The translations under genes and the position numbers were made by a program. Positions 1 to 7,602 of a DNA stretch of 64,000 nucleotides are shown here, piece after piece (position 1 is the first letter of the stretch; every line of letters starts with the position of its first letter). This DNA is from Gemmatimonadota bacterium (lineage in GTDB: Bacteria; Gemmatimonadota; Gemmatimonadetes; Longimicrobiales; Gaopeijiaceae), in contig JADFSR010000012.1 in NCBI GenBank assembly GCA_022560615.1, forward strand, positions 33,250 to 97,249, in the 5' to 3' direction. A model generated the notes under the pieces. The model was not told where the DNA came from and did no database searches. It worked only from the letters and a program-made list of their open reading frames with translations.

Positions 1-90
1 GATGCTGGCCGCTTGGGTCCGGGGCGAGCGGACGGGCAGCGCCTGCCCCGGCTGATGCAGATCCGCAGGGTCTCGACGGGTTTGGACTGA
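1..90 (+). CDS. C-terminal end of an upstream gene (partial)
   Basis: An open frame runs from the window edge to a TGA at 88-90. Its last base is the A of the ATG of the next gene (TGATG arrangement), which suggests translational coupling with the DUF4159 gene. Only about 29 residues are visible, ending RRVSTGLD. They carry no recognisable motif, so the product cannot be named. A purely non-coding reading is possible because the stretch is so short. Confidence 0.4.
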   Translation, partial: DAGRLGPGRADGQRLPRLMQIRRVSTGLD

Positions 91-890
91 TGCCGATCCG
101 TACTGCTCTCCTGGGCGCCGCCACCCTGACGTTCGCCGCCACGGCATGGATTGTCTCGACTCGGGACGGCCACCTCCCCTCGCCGGTGTCCACGCCCGCA
201 AGCGATCGCGCCGTGCAGGGGTGCTGCGCCTACTATCCTTACGAGGGGTCCTTGACGTTCTTGCGGATCCAGACCGCTTCCCCCTATGGCGGGTACGGCC
301 GGTACGGTGGTTGGGCGCATGACTATCCAGACGCCGACGTCAACATGTCGACGATTCTGCGCGAGCTGACCCTCATCCGCACGCGAGAGTTGGCGATGGG
401 TGGCAACGTGCTCACGTTCGACGACCCGCGACTGATGCAATTTCCCGTCGCTTACGTGTCCGAGCCGGACGAGTGGCGAGTGACGGAGAGCGAGGCCGAG
501 GGGTTACGCGCGTACCTGCTCAAGGGTGGCGTGGTCATGTTCGACGACTTCTTCGATTTCGAGATGGCGAATCTCGTGGCGCAGATGAGCCGCGTGTTTC
601 CCGAGTTGCATTTCATCCTCCTCGACGGCACCGAGCCGATCTGGGACTCGTTCTACAGGCTCGAGCCGTTGACGATGTACCTGGAGGGCCCACGCAAGTA
701 CGGTACGCCCGAGTTTTGGGGGCTCTTTGAGGACAACGACAAGAGCAAGCGGTTGCTCGCGATCGCCAACGCGGGGGCCGACATCGGCGATCTGTGGGAG
801 TGGGCCGCGGAGGGGTGGTATCCGGTCGACCCCACCAGCGAAGCCTTCAGGATCGGCGTGAACTACTTCATTTACGCCGTGACTCACTAG
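90..890 (+). CDS. DUF4159 domain-containing exported protein
   Basis: A 266-residue protein with a short hydrophobic N-terminus (about residues 4-20) likely to act as a signal or anchor. The remainder matches what I know of DUF4159: an aromatic Gly-rich GGWAHDYPDAD segment (about residues 74-84), then FDDPRL and a KGGVVMFDDFFDF stretch in the middle. DUF4159 has no established biochemical function; it is often found near genes for envelope or von Willebrand-type proteins. The ATG overlaps the stop of the preceding frame. Immediately downstream lies a DUF1552 remnant, so the original operon partner may be lost. Confidence 0.85.
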   Translation: MPIRTALLGAATLTFAATAWIVSTRDGHLPSPVSTPASDRAVQGCCAYYPYEGSLTFLRIQTASPYGGYGRYGGWAHDYPDADVNMSTILRELTLIRTRELAMGGNVLTFDDPRLMQFPVAYVSEPDEWRVTESEAEGLRAYLLKGGVVMFDDFFDFEMANLVAQMSRVFPELHFILLDGTEPIWDSFYRLEPLTMYLEGPRKYGTPEFWGLFEDNDKSKRLLAIANAGADIGDLWEWAAEGWYPVDPTSEAFRIGVNYFIYAVTH

Positions 891-923
891 CGCGGGGTGG
901 CCTTCGCGTGCCGTCGGACCGCG

Positions 924-1076
924 ATGAGCTTGCGCCGGATTGCGACCGGTCGGTTCATCGAGTACGCCGAGCCAACAGATCTCACGCGCTTCCACCTGTC
1001 ACTGTTGCAGCGCATGGGGATGGAAATCGACCAGCTGGGGACGGCGTCGGCCCCGTTGGCCGAGCTGGGGGGCTGA
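924..1076 (+). pseudogene. DUF1552-like C-terminal remnant
   Basis: A 50-codon frame ending in TGA encodes a peptide with RFHLSLLQRMGMEIDQLG followed by an APLAEL ending. This resembles the extreme C-terminus of DUF1552 proteins, which usually end with a LLxxMGV-x-DxFGDSTG-x-L motif and are several hundred residues long. No further DUF1552 sequence is visible upstream, where the complete DUF4159 gene ends at 890. I read it as the tail of a deleted gene rather than a small functional gene. The match is by motif memory only. Confidence 0.5.
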
Positions 1077-1183
1077 GGGCGCGGGGTCGTCGCCTGACGG
1101 GACGAATAAGAACGCCCACGTTTTCGCTCGGGCCAGTGCGAGGACTGTGGCCACGAGCGCCCGCTCCGCCGTAACTTCCCCCC

Positions 1184-2116
1184 ATGGTCCGACCCGTATA
1201 CTTGGACCTCCCCACCGGTGAGATCGCGCACCGGGCGGAAGAGGCCGTGGCCTCCCTCGCGGAATGCCGGCTGTGTCCCCGCGACTGCGCGGTCGACCGG
1301 CTGGCCGGGAAGTGGTCCGCCTGCAAGACGGGCCGTCACGCGGTGGTGAGCTCGGCGTTCGCGCACTTCGGCGAGGAAGACTGCCTGCGAGGATGGCACG
1401 GTTCCGGCACGATCTTCTTCGGCCACTGCAACCTGCGCTGTGTCTTCTGTCAGAACTTCGACATCAGCCAGGCCATACGACCGGGGCCGTCGGAGCCGGG
1501 CCTGGAGGCGGATCAGATCGCCACGCTCATGCTCATGCTGCAGGCGAAGGGCTGTCACAACATCAACTTCGTGACACCCGAGCACGTAGTGCCCCAGCTG
1601 CTCGAGGCCCTCGTGCCGGCGATCGAGATGGGGCTCCGCCTCCCGATCGTGTACAACACGTCCGCTTACGACAGCCTCGAGAGCCTCCGCTGGATGGACG
1701 GGATCGTCGACATCTACATGCCGGACTTCAAGCTGTGGTCAGCCGCCGCCGCCAAACGATACCTGATGGCTGAGGATTACCCCGAGGCCGCCCGAGCCGC
1801 GCTCCTCGAGATGCACGGACAGGTGGGGCGGCTCGTCTGCGACGAGCGTGGGCTGGCCACCCGGGGCGTGCTGGTGCGACACCTGGTGATGCCAGGCCTC
1901 CTGGACGAGACCAGGGCGTGTCTCGAGTGGTTGGCCGAGCAGTTGGGACCCGGCACGTACGTGAACGTGATGGACCAGTACCGTCCGGCGGGGAAGGTGA
2001 GCGAGGGACGCTTCGAGGAGATCGGTCGAGCCGTGACGAGCGAGGAGTTTGCCGAGGCTCGGCGCTACGCGCAGTCGCTGGGGCTACGCTTGGACGAGCG
2101 TTGGGCGGTTGCATGA
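1184..2116 (+). CDS. Radical SAM protein, PflX (COG1313)-like
   Basis: A 310-residue iron-sulfur protein. The N-terminus has a cysteine cluster (C28, C31, C35, C47) and the hallmark HFGEEDCLRGW segment of the PflX family. The radical SAM motif follows as C82-x3-C86-x2-C89 (CNLRCVFC), preceded by GSGTIFFGHCN. The family is homologous to pyruvate formate-lyase activating enzymes, but its own substrate is not established. It would bind a 4Fe-4S cluster and cleave S-adenosylmethionine in the cytoplasm. The ATG at 1184 has no strong ribosome-binding site. The end overlaps the next gene by 8 bp. Confidence 0.85.
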   Translation: MVRPVYLDLPTGEIAHRAEEAVASLAECRLCPRDCAVDRLAGKWSACKTGRHAVVSSAFAHFGEEDCLRGWHGSGTIFFGHCNLRCVFCQNFDISQAIRPGPSEPGLEADQIATLMLMLQAKGCHNINFVTPEHVVPQLLEALVPAIEMGLRLPIVYNTSAYDSLESLRWMDGIVDIYMPDFKLWSAAAAKRYLMAEDYPEAARAALLEMHGQVGRLVCDERGLATRGVLVRHLVMPGLLDETRACLEWLAEQLGPGTYVNVMDQYRPAGKVSEGRFEEIGRAVTSEEFAEARRYAQSLGLRLDERWAVA

Positions 2117-2969
2117 GACGAAGCGCGCCAGGTTGAGAGATCTGCTCCGTACGCCGGAGGTCACGGTCGTCCCGGAGGCCTATACCGTGTTTACGGCCAG
2201 GCTCGCCGAGCTCAACGGCTTCGATGCGATCTACGTCGGTGGCAACATGATCGCCGGGATGCACCTGGGGATCGAGGACTGGGGGCTCGTCGACCTCACG
2301 GAGCTCGTAGAGATTGGCGGACGGATCGCGAGGGGCGTGTCGGTGCCGGCGATCGTCGATGCCGACCAGGGTGGTGAGACCGCCCTCAACGTGTACCGTA
2401 GTGTCGGGGCGTACGAGCGGGCCGGCATTGCGGGGCTGCACATCGAGGACACCCGCAACCCGAAGCACATGGGTCAGGGTAGGAGCGAGCTCATGCCGCT
2501 CCAAGAGATGCTCGTGCGGATTTCGGCTGCCGTCGAGGGTCGGTCGGACCCGGACTTCGTCGTCATTGCCCGGTCCGATTCCCTGATTCTGGGCCCCAAT
2601 CGGGGTGACGCTGCCGAGGCGATCCGTCGCGGGACCGCCTTCGCCGAGGCTGGGGCCGACGCTTTCTTCTGCGTCGGGATGCGGAGCGATCAGGTCGCGC
2701 AGATCGCCGCCAACGTGCCGATTCCCCTCATCGCGCTGAACATCCCTGTGGGAGACGTGCGCGACACCGGCCTGCGGATGGACATCCAAGGGGTGCAGGT
2801 TTACCAGGCAGCTGCGAAGCTCTACGAGACGATGATTCTGGAGCTCAAGGACGAGGGGCAGTTCGGGCGCGGACCCGACCGCCGCCTAGCGCCGGAGACC
2901 GTGGCTCAAATCATGGGTACGCCTGCGTACCGGGAGCTCGCTGAACGATGGATGGAGCTACGAGGGTAA
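2109..2969 (+). CDS. Isocitrate lyase/PEP mutase superfamily enzyme
   Basis: A TIM-barrel enzyme of about 286 residues, probably a C-C lyase, phosphonopyruvate-hydrolase-like or oxaloacetate-decarboxylase-like protein. Family marks are YVGGNM near the N-terminus, VDADQGG (metal-binding acidic residues), HIEDTRNPKHMG, and VIARSDS. The catalytic loop that is KRCGH in isocitrate lyase reads KHMG here, so the essential lyase cysteine is absent and it is not a true isocitrate lyase. Family members start just before a RLRDLLR-like helix; TTG at 2109 gives that start and overlaps the upstream stop by 8 bp, so coupling with the radical SAM gene is likely. Substrate unknown. Confidence 0.8.
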   Translation: MHETKRARLRDLLRTPEVTVVPEAYTVFTARLAELNGFDAIYVGGNMIAGMHLGIEDWGLVDLTELVEIGGRIARGVSVPAIVDADQGGETALNVYRSVGAYERAGIAGLHIEDTRNPKHMGQGRSELMPLQEMLVRISAAVEGRSDPDFVVIARSDSLILGPNRGDAAEAIRRGTAFAEAGADAFFCVGMRSDQVAQIAANVPIPLIALNIPVGDVRDTGLRMDIQGVQVYQAAAKLYETMILELKDEGQFGRGPDRRLAPETVAQIMGTPAYRELAERWMELRG

Positions 2970-2970
2970 G

Positions 2971-3342
2971 CTACCCGCCCGCACCGCCGGGCGGTCCGGC
3001 GGGTCGCTGATACCGCAAATCGAACTCGACGCTCCGCACGCCGGGTATGGCGCGGACGACAGCGCCGAGGCTTTGCTGAACCGTCCCGAAGCCGGGGGGC
3101 GTGCGGCGACCTCCGCACTCCTCGCAGACGACCGAGCCGGTCAGGGTCACGACCCCAGCGCTGACCGCGACGGTGATCGAGTCGGCGGGGACGTCGGACG
3201 CGCGCGCGATAGCCGCCTCGACCCGCTCCTGTAGCACGTCGTCCGGCGGAGCCTCGGGCACGTCGGACGCGCAGGCACCGAGGGCTGTGGCGGCGCCCAA
3301 GCAGGCCACGAGAGCGAGATGGATCCCGGGTGCGCTCCTCAT
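2971..3342 (-). CDS. BON-domain lipoprotein (internal start)
   Basis: From the ATG at 3340-3342 the product is 123 residues. It begins with a lipoprotein signal (lipobox LGAC about 20 residues in), followed by a BON-like domain: VLQERVEAAIARAS, then SAGVVTLTGSV and a terminal PGVRSVEFDLRY. BON domains typically sit in the envelope and bind phospholipid or proteins. Two cysteine pairs (VVCEECGG) are an unusual insertion. It lies in frame with, and downstream of, the MNRRDFL protein with no stop between, so whether it is made separately is uncertain. The embedded signal peptide argues for a separate start. Confidence 0.6.
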   Translation of the reverse strand: MRSAPGIHLALVACLGAATALGACASDVPEAPPDDVLQERVEAAIARASDVPADSITVAVSAGVVTLTGSVVCEECGGRRTPPGFGTVQQSLGAVVRAIPGVRSVEFDLRYQRPAGPPGGAGG

Positions 3343-3708
3343 CGACCGCCGACTCGAGTCCTGAAACTCCACGCGTCCCCCGCCGCGCCGAAAGACGTTG
3401 ATCCGCGCCTCGACCTCCTGCCGGAAGGCCCCACCGGTGAGCCAGTCACGGTCGAGCACCCGGAGCACGTCTGTGCTCGACAGCTCCCGCTCCAACTCCG
3501 CAAAGAGCTCGGTGGTTGTGGGCATCACGATCTCCGTCGGTGGCTCGCCGTCCCACGACTGCGGGTCCGTGTCGACTTCGTCCTGCTCCTGAGCGAGGCC
3601 GGTGCCCGACCGGGCATCCGCATAGCGCATGTAGAGACGCTCACACGACAACTCGAGGACGCGTTCTCTGCCGCGCGTCCTGAGCTGGAGAAAGTCTCGT
3701 CGATTCAT
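2971..3708 (-). CDS. MNRRDFL-type small protein, in frame with BON lipoprotein
   Basis: The frame opens at ATG 3706-3708, 15 bp after the FAD-subunit stop of the molybdenum hydroxylase. About the first 118 residues form an apparently self-contained hypothetical protein: MNRRDFLQLR, a LSCERLYMRY segment, an acidic linker, then LFAELEREL and VLRVLDRDWL, ending RGGGRVEF. The frame then runs without a stop into the lipoprotein. The N-terminal RRDFL resembles a twin-arginine start but has no hydrophobic core behind it. I do not know its function; position suggests a link with the upstream hydroxylase operon. A lost stop codon or a genuine fusion would both explain the continuous frame. Confidence 0.5.
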   Translation of the reverse strand: MNRRDFLQLRTRGRERVLELSCERLYMRYADARSGTGLAQEQDEVDTDPQSWDGEPPTEIVMPTTTELFAELERELSSTDVLRVLDRDWLTGGAFRQEVEARINVFRRGGGRVEFQDSSRRSMRSAPGIHLALVACLGAATALGACASDVPEAPPDDVLQERVEAAIARASDVPADSITVAVSAGVVTLTGSVVCEECGGRRTPPGFGTVQQSLGAVVRAIPGVRSVEFDLRYQRPAGPPGGAGG

Positions 3709-3722
3709 GCTACCACGGGCTG

Positions 3723-4733
3723 CTAGGCGGACGTGGCGAGTGACAGGACTGTCTGCTCCACCACTTGTCGAGTCAGAGGGAGCTTGTATGCGTTCTTCGA
3801 CATGGCCCTCGCTCCTGCCACGGCAGCCGTCCCCACCTCGCGAGCGAGCTCCGGCGTGACGCGGCTGCCCGCCAGCAGCCTCTCTGCCTCCGGGACGCGC
3901 CACGGAATGGGAGCCACGCCGCCCAGCACAATCCTCGCGCCCTGGCAGACGTCGCCGTCCATCTCCAGCACGACGGCGGCACTCACCAACGCGTGCGTCC
4001 ACGCCTCGCGATCCATCACCTTGTGAAACGTGCTGCGCACGCCAGCTCCGGGTGCGGGAAGCTCGACAGACGCGAGTACCTCGTCGTCCCCGAGCACGTT
4101 CTCGTGTTCTGCGTCCTGGCGCGGAAGCACGAAGAAGTCCGCTCCCGACAGCGTACGCTCACCCTCGGGCCCTACGATCCGGAAGCTCGCGTCGAGCGCG
4201 ACGAGTGCAGGCGCTACGTCCGAGGGATGAACGATGAAGCTCGGTCCGCCGCCGAAGATCGCGTGGAGCTGGTTCTCGCCGCGCACCGAGAAGCACACGC
4301 TGCCGCCCGCCTTGTAGCACGTGAATCCGTTGCGATAGTACCAGCACCAGGGTCGCTGACACACGTTTCCGGCCAAGGTGCCGGCCTTGCGGATCTGGGG
4401 AGTCGCGACGCTTTCGGCGGCTTCGGCCAACACGCTGAATTGGTCACGAACGAGCGCATGCCCGCTGAGCGCGTCGAGCGTGATCATCCCGCCTACGGTC
4501 ACTCCGTCCTGCCCCCTCGACGTCACCTGATCGAGCCCGTCTACGGTCTTGAGGTTCACGAGCACGTCCGGCAGGTCGGATCCCGGCCGATTCACGACCC
4601 TGTCCTTCATGAGCTGAAGCAGATCGGTGCCGCCCGCTGCGAAGGACACCGATTGGCCGCCCTCGAGCGCCTGCCGCGCCAGTGTGACCGCTTCTTCCAG
4701 GCTTCGGGCATTCTGGTTGGCAAAGGCTTTCAT
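3723..4733 (-). CDS. Molybdenum hydroxylase FAD-binding subunit (XdhB/CoxM-like)
   Basis: A 336-residue medium subunit of the xanthine dehydrogenase/aldehyde oxidase type. It carries electrons from the Mo subunit's iron-sulfur partner to FAD. Signs are the N-terminal FAAGGTDLLQLM (FAD pyrophosphate loop), TPQIRKAGTLAGNV (second FAD motif), and a CO-dehydrogenase-flavoprotein-type C-terminus around VMDREAW and LGGVAPIPWR. An insert with RPWCWYYRNGFTCYKAGG fits the 4-hydroxybenzoyl-CoA-reductase/YagS-like branch. Its ATG overlaps the stop of the Mo subunit in an ATGA arrangement. The 3' end shares 17 bp with an inverted-repeat arm at 15313-15329. Confidence 0.9.
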   Translation of the reverse strand: MKAFANQNARSLEEAVTLARQALEGGQSVSFAAGGTDLLQLMKDRVVNRPGSDLPDVLVNLKTVDGLDQVTSRGQDGVTVGGMITLDALSGHALVRDQFSVLAEAAESVATPQIRKAGTLAGNVCQRPWCWYYRNGFTCYKAGGSVCFSVRGENQLHAIFGGGPSFIVHPSDVAPALVALDASFRIVGPEGERTLSGADFFVLPRQDAEHENVLGDDEVLASVELPAPGAGVRSTFHKVMDREAWTHALVSAAVVLEMDGDVCQGARIVLGGVAPIPWRVPEAERLLAGSRVTPELAREVGTAAVAGARAMSKNAYKLPLTRQVVEQTVLSLATSA

Positions 4734-6901
4734 GAGAGCGCTCCCAGAATCTTGTCCCTCGTGATGGGCAGGTCTTTCATCCGGTGCCCGATGGCGTTGA
4801 AGATCGCGTTGGCCACCGCGGCCGGGCCCGGGATGATGCCCGCCTCGCCGACCGTCTTCGCGCCGTAAGGCCCGAAGCCGTCGTCGGTCTCGATGAACGT
4901 GACCTCGATTTCCGGCGCATCCAGATGTGTCAGGTGCCGCGCGCCGTAGTACCCCGCCGTGAGCGGGTGCCCGTTGCGAGCGTCGTACAGGAGATCCTCG
5001 TGCAAGGCCTGTCCGACCCCCTGCAACGCCGCGCCGCGGATCTGGTCCCTGGCGGGAAGCGGATTGAGAATGCGTCCGGACTCGTGGACCGCCACGTATT
5101 TCGTGATCCGCACGTGGCCGAGCTGAACATTCACTTCCACCTCCACGAAGTGCGCGCCGAAGCACATGCGCCGCCTCCCCTGCGTGCTCGGGGTCGGCGT
5201 CGCCGATGCGATCAACACGTCGGCACGCCGTGGCATCCCCGCCTCGGCGATCTGGGCCTTGAGATCCTGAGCGGCCTGGACGACGGCGTAGCCTGTCTGG
5301 GTCGTGGTCCGGCTCCCCGACTCGCCCACTGAATACGGGCAGCGATCGGTATCGCCCCAGACGACCTCCACCTGCGACAACGGCACACCCAGCTCCTCGG
5401 CGGCGATCATCGCCATCGTCGTCTTGGCCCCGGGGCCGATGTCCGTGACGCCGACGAACAGCGTGTACCGCTGCTCGGAGTCCACGCGCAGAATCGCACT
5501 GCTCGGGCCGACCCCGGACCGGAACATCATGAACGACATGCCCGCCCCGCGCTTGACGGGTCCCGGGTCCGAGCCGGGTTCGGAACGCCGCCGGCTCTGC
5601 CAGTCGAAGAGTTCCACACCTCGGTCGATGCACTCTTCCATCGAGTAGTTCGTGAAGCGCACGTCCTCGGTCGGCCGCAGCATGTTCTGCTTCGCGAAGT
5701 CCACCGGGTCCATGCCCAGCTTATACGCGATGTCGTCCATCATCGACTGCATCGCGAAGTACCCCTGCGGATCCGAGGGCGCCCGGAAGTTGCCCGACAC
5801 CATCCGGTTGGTGTGCACCGGGTAGATCACCCGCTCGCTATTGGGGCACGCGTATACCTCGATCCCGCTGATGCCGCCCGATCGTCTCAGGTACGGACCC
5901 ATGCCACTGTAGCCGTGCAGCTGAATCGCCGTCACCGTCCCGTCCTGCTTCACGCCCACCTTGTAGTCCTGAACGGTGTGCCAACGCCCGTGCGTACCCA
6001 GCCAGTCATCCTTCCTGGTCAACTCGAGCAACACCGGGGCGTCCGCCTCTTTCGCCAGCATCGCGGCGATCAGGTCGAAGTAGTAGCTGCCGTTCTTGTC
6101 GCCGAAGCCACCGCCCATGTACTTGCAGATGATCTGTACTTGATGGTCTTCGAGACCCAGATCTCGCGCGTTGTCGTGACGGCAGTTCGAGATGCCCTGG
6201 GTCGGCGTGTAGATCGTGACCTTGTCGCCCTGCCACTGCGCCAGCGCGCAGCGGGGCTCCATCTGGGCGTCCTGCACGAAAGCAGTCGTATACCGATCTT
6301 CGAACAGCTGGTCGGCGGCCCGGAAGCCCGCGTCGATGTCTCCGACCCGCCGCACCATCGGTCTCGCCTGGTTCTGATAGTCCAGCGCGAGGTTGCCCTC
6401 GGGCCAGATGGGAGGAGCCCCCGGCTCCAGCGCCTGCTCGGGATCGATCACGAAAGGCATCTCTTCGTAGTCGATGTCGATGAGCTGGAGCGCCTCCTCG
6501 GCCACGTGCCGATCGACCGCGGCTACCGCCGCCACCGGCTGGCCAACGTAGCGGACCGGGTTGTCGAACATGTACCGAACGTGCTCGGTGATGTCCTTGG
6601 CGGCGTCGCTGTACTGTCGCCCCCCGGCGATCGAGCCCGAGCTGTAAATCAGCTGGTGTGTCTCGTGCGTGATGACCGCACGTACGCCCGGCAGCGTCTC
6701 GGCCCTCGAGACGTCGAGGCTGCGGATGCGCGCGTGAGGATGCGGACTCCGCAGGACTCGCGCGTACAGCATGCCCGGGAGCCGGACGTCGCCCGTATAG
6801 GTGGCCTTTCCCGTCACCCGCTCGTAGGCGTCGATGCGCGGGACGTTGTGCCCGACTGTGTTCATCGGCCCGACGGGTCCCCTCGCTTGCTCCTGGCTCA
6901 T
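4730..6901 (-). CDS. Molybdenum hydroxylase Mo-cofactor subunit (XdhA/YagR-like)
   Basis: A 723-residue large subunit binding molybdopterin. Features in order are GKATYTGDVRLPGMLYARVL at the N-terminus, VGQPVAAVAAVD, KYMGGGFGDKNG (Mo-cofactor binding glycine loop), FRAPSDPQGYFAMQS, GVTDIGPGAKTTMAMIAAEE, and YGAKTVGEAGI near the C-terminus with the Glu expected to be catalytic in this superfamily. It hydroxylates or oxidises an aromatic or aldehyde substrate that cannot be told from sequence. The start overlaps the 2Fe-2S subunit (ATGA) and its end overlaps the FAD subunit, so the three are translationally coupled. Confidence 0.92.
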   Translation of the reverse strand: MSQEQARGPVGPMNTVGHNVPRIDAYERVTGKATYTGDVRLPGMLYARVLRSPHPHARIRSLDVSRAETLPGVRAVITHETHQLIYSSGSIAGGRQYSDAAKDITEHVRYMFDNPVRYVGQPVAAVAAVDRHVAEEALQLIDIDYEEMPFVIDPEQALEPGAPPIWPEGNLALDYQNQARPMVRRVGDIDAGFRAADQLFEDRYTTAFVQDAQMEPRCALAQWQGDKVTIYTPTQGISNCRHDNARDLGLEDHQVQIICKYMGGGFGDKNGSYYFDLIAAMLAKEADAPVLLELTRKDDWLGTHGRWHTVQDYKVGVKQDGTVTAIQLHGYSGMGPYLRRSGGISGIEVYACPNSERVIYPVHTNRMVSGNFRAPSDPQGYFAMQSMMDDIAYKLGMDPVDFAKQNMLRPTEDVRFTNYSMEECIDRGVELFDWQSRRRSEPGSDPGPVKRGAGMSFMMFRSGVGPSSAILRVDSEQRYTLFVGVTDIGPGAKTTMAMIAAEELGVPLSQVEVVWGDTDRCPYSVGESGSRTTTQTGYAVVQAAQDLKAQIAEAGMPRRADVLIASATPTPSTQGRRRMCFGAHFVEVEVNVQLGHVRITKYVAVHESGRILNPLPARDQIRGAALQGVGQALHEDLLYDARNGHPLTAGYYGARHLTHLDAPEIEVTFIETDDGFGPYGAKTVGEAGIIPGPAAVANAIFNAIGHRMKDLPITRDKILGALS

Positions 6902-7545
6902 GGCGCGCCTCCCGATCCCGCGGTCGATCCCGCGGTCTGGGCAGTCGCCAACACCGCCTCCACGATCGCGTTGTAGTTCGAACAGCGGCAGAGATTGCCG
7001 ACCAACGCCTCGCGCACCTCGTCCGCGGCCGGGCGGGAGTTCCGCTCCAGCAACGCGGTCGCCGTCATCAGTTGACCGGGCGTGCAGAAGCCACACTGGG
7101 CCGCGTCGTGATCGATGAAGGCCTGTTGCAACGGCGTGAGCTCGCCGTCCCGCTCGAGCCCCTCCACGGTCTCGACGGCGCGACCGTCCGCCCACACCGC
7201 GAGCGTGCTGCACGAATAGATCGGCTCACCATCCAGCAGCACCGTGCACGCGCCGCATTCGCCGCGATTGCAGCCGATCTTGGAACCCGTGAGCTCGATG
7301 TGGTCCCGGAGCAGCTCGTTGAGCGTCCAGCGATCTTCGACCTCGACCCGGTGTTCGGTGCCGTTGACGGTAAGGCGGATCAGAGTCCGAGGGACGGCCT
7401 CGGCTTCCTGTCGGGCGACGGTCGCGCTCCGGGGCTCCGCTGCGGTTAGCTTGGGCGCAGCGCCGGCGACGACCAGCACGGCCCCGGTGCCTTCCAGGAA
7501 ATCGCGCCTCGTGAGACCCCCGCTTTTTGGCTCGTTCTTTTTCAT
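6898..7545 (-). CDS. Molybdenum hydroxylase 2Fe-2S subunit with Tat-type signal
   Basis: A 215-residue small subunit. Residues 12-33 look like a twin-arginine signal (LTRRDFLEG followed by a hydrophobic GAVLVVAGAA core), so the holoenzyme is probably exported folded to the periplasm, as in the YagT/PaoA branch. The plant-type 2Fe-2S motif is C92, C97, C100, C112; the second cluster is C141-GFC144 and C176-R-C178. The neighbours with 4-bp overlaps are the Mo and FAD subunits, together making an L-M-S heterotrimer. It is the first gene of the operon; the gap to the upstream quinoprotein is short (57 bp). Confidence 0.92.
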   Translation of the reverse strand: MKKNEPKSGGLTRRDFLEGTGAVLVVAGAAPKLTAAEPRSATVARQEAEAVPRTLIRLTVNGTEHRVEVEDRWTLNELLRDHIELTGSKIGCNRGECGACTVLLDGEPIYSCSTLAVWADGRAVETVEGLERDGELTPLQQAFIDHDAAQCGFCTPGQLMTATALLERNSRPAADEVREALVGNLCRCSNYNAIVEAVLATAQTAGSTAGSGGAP

Positions 7546-7602
7546 CTGGTCTACCGCTCCGTTCTCTCCAAGACCGCCTGCATCACCCCAGGACCGCCTG
7601 CA

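Noticed and set aside
887..1585. Long minus-strand open frame opposite the radical SAM gene
   Set aside because: Composition follows the codon bias of the plus-strand gene and it has no family resemblance; a high-GC shadow.
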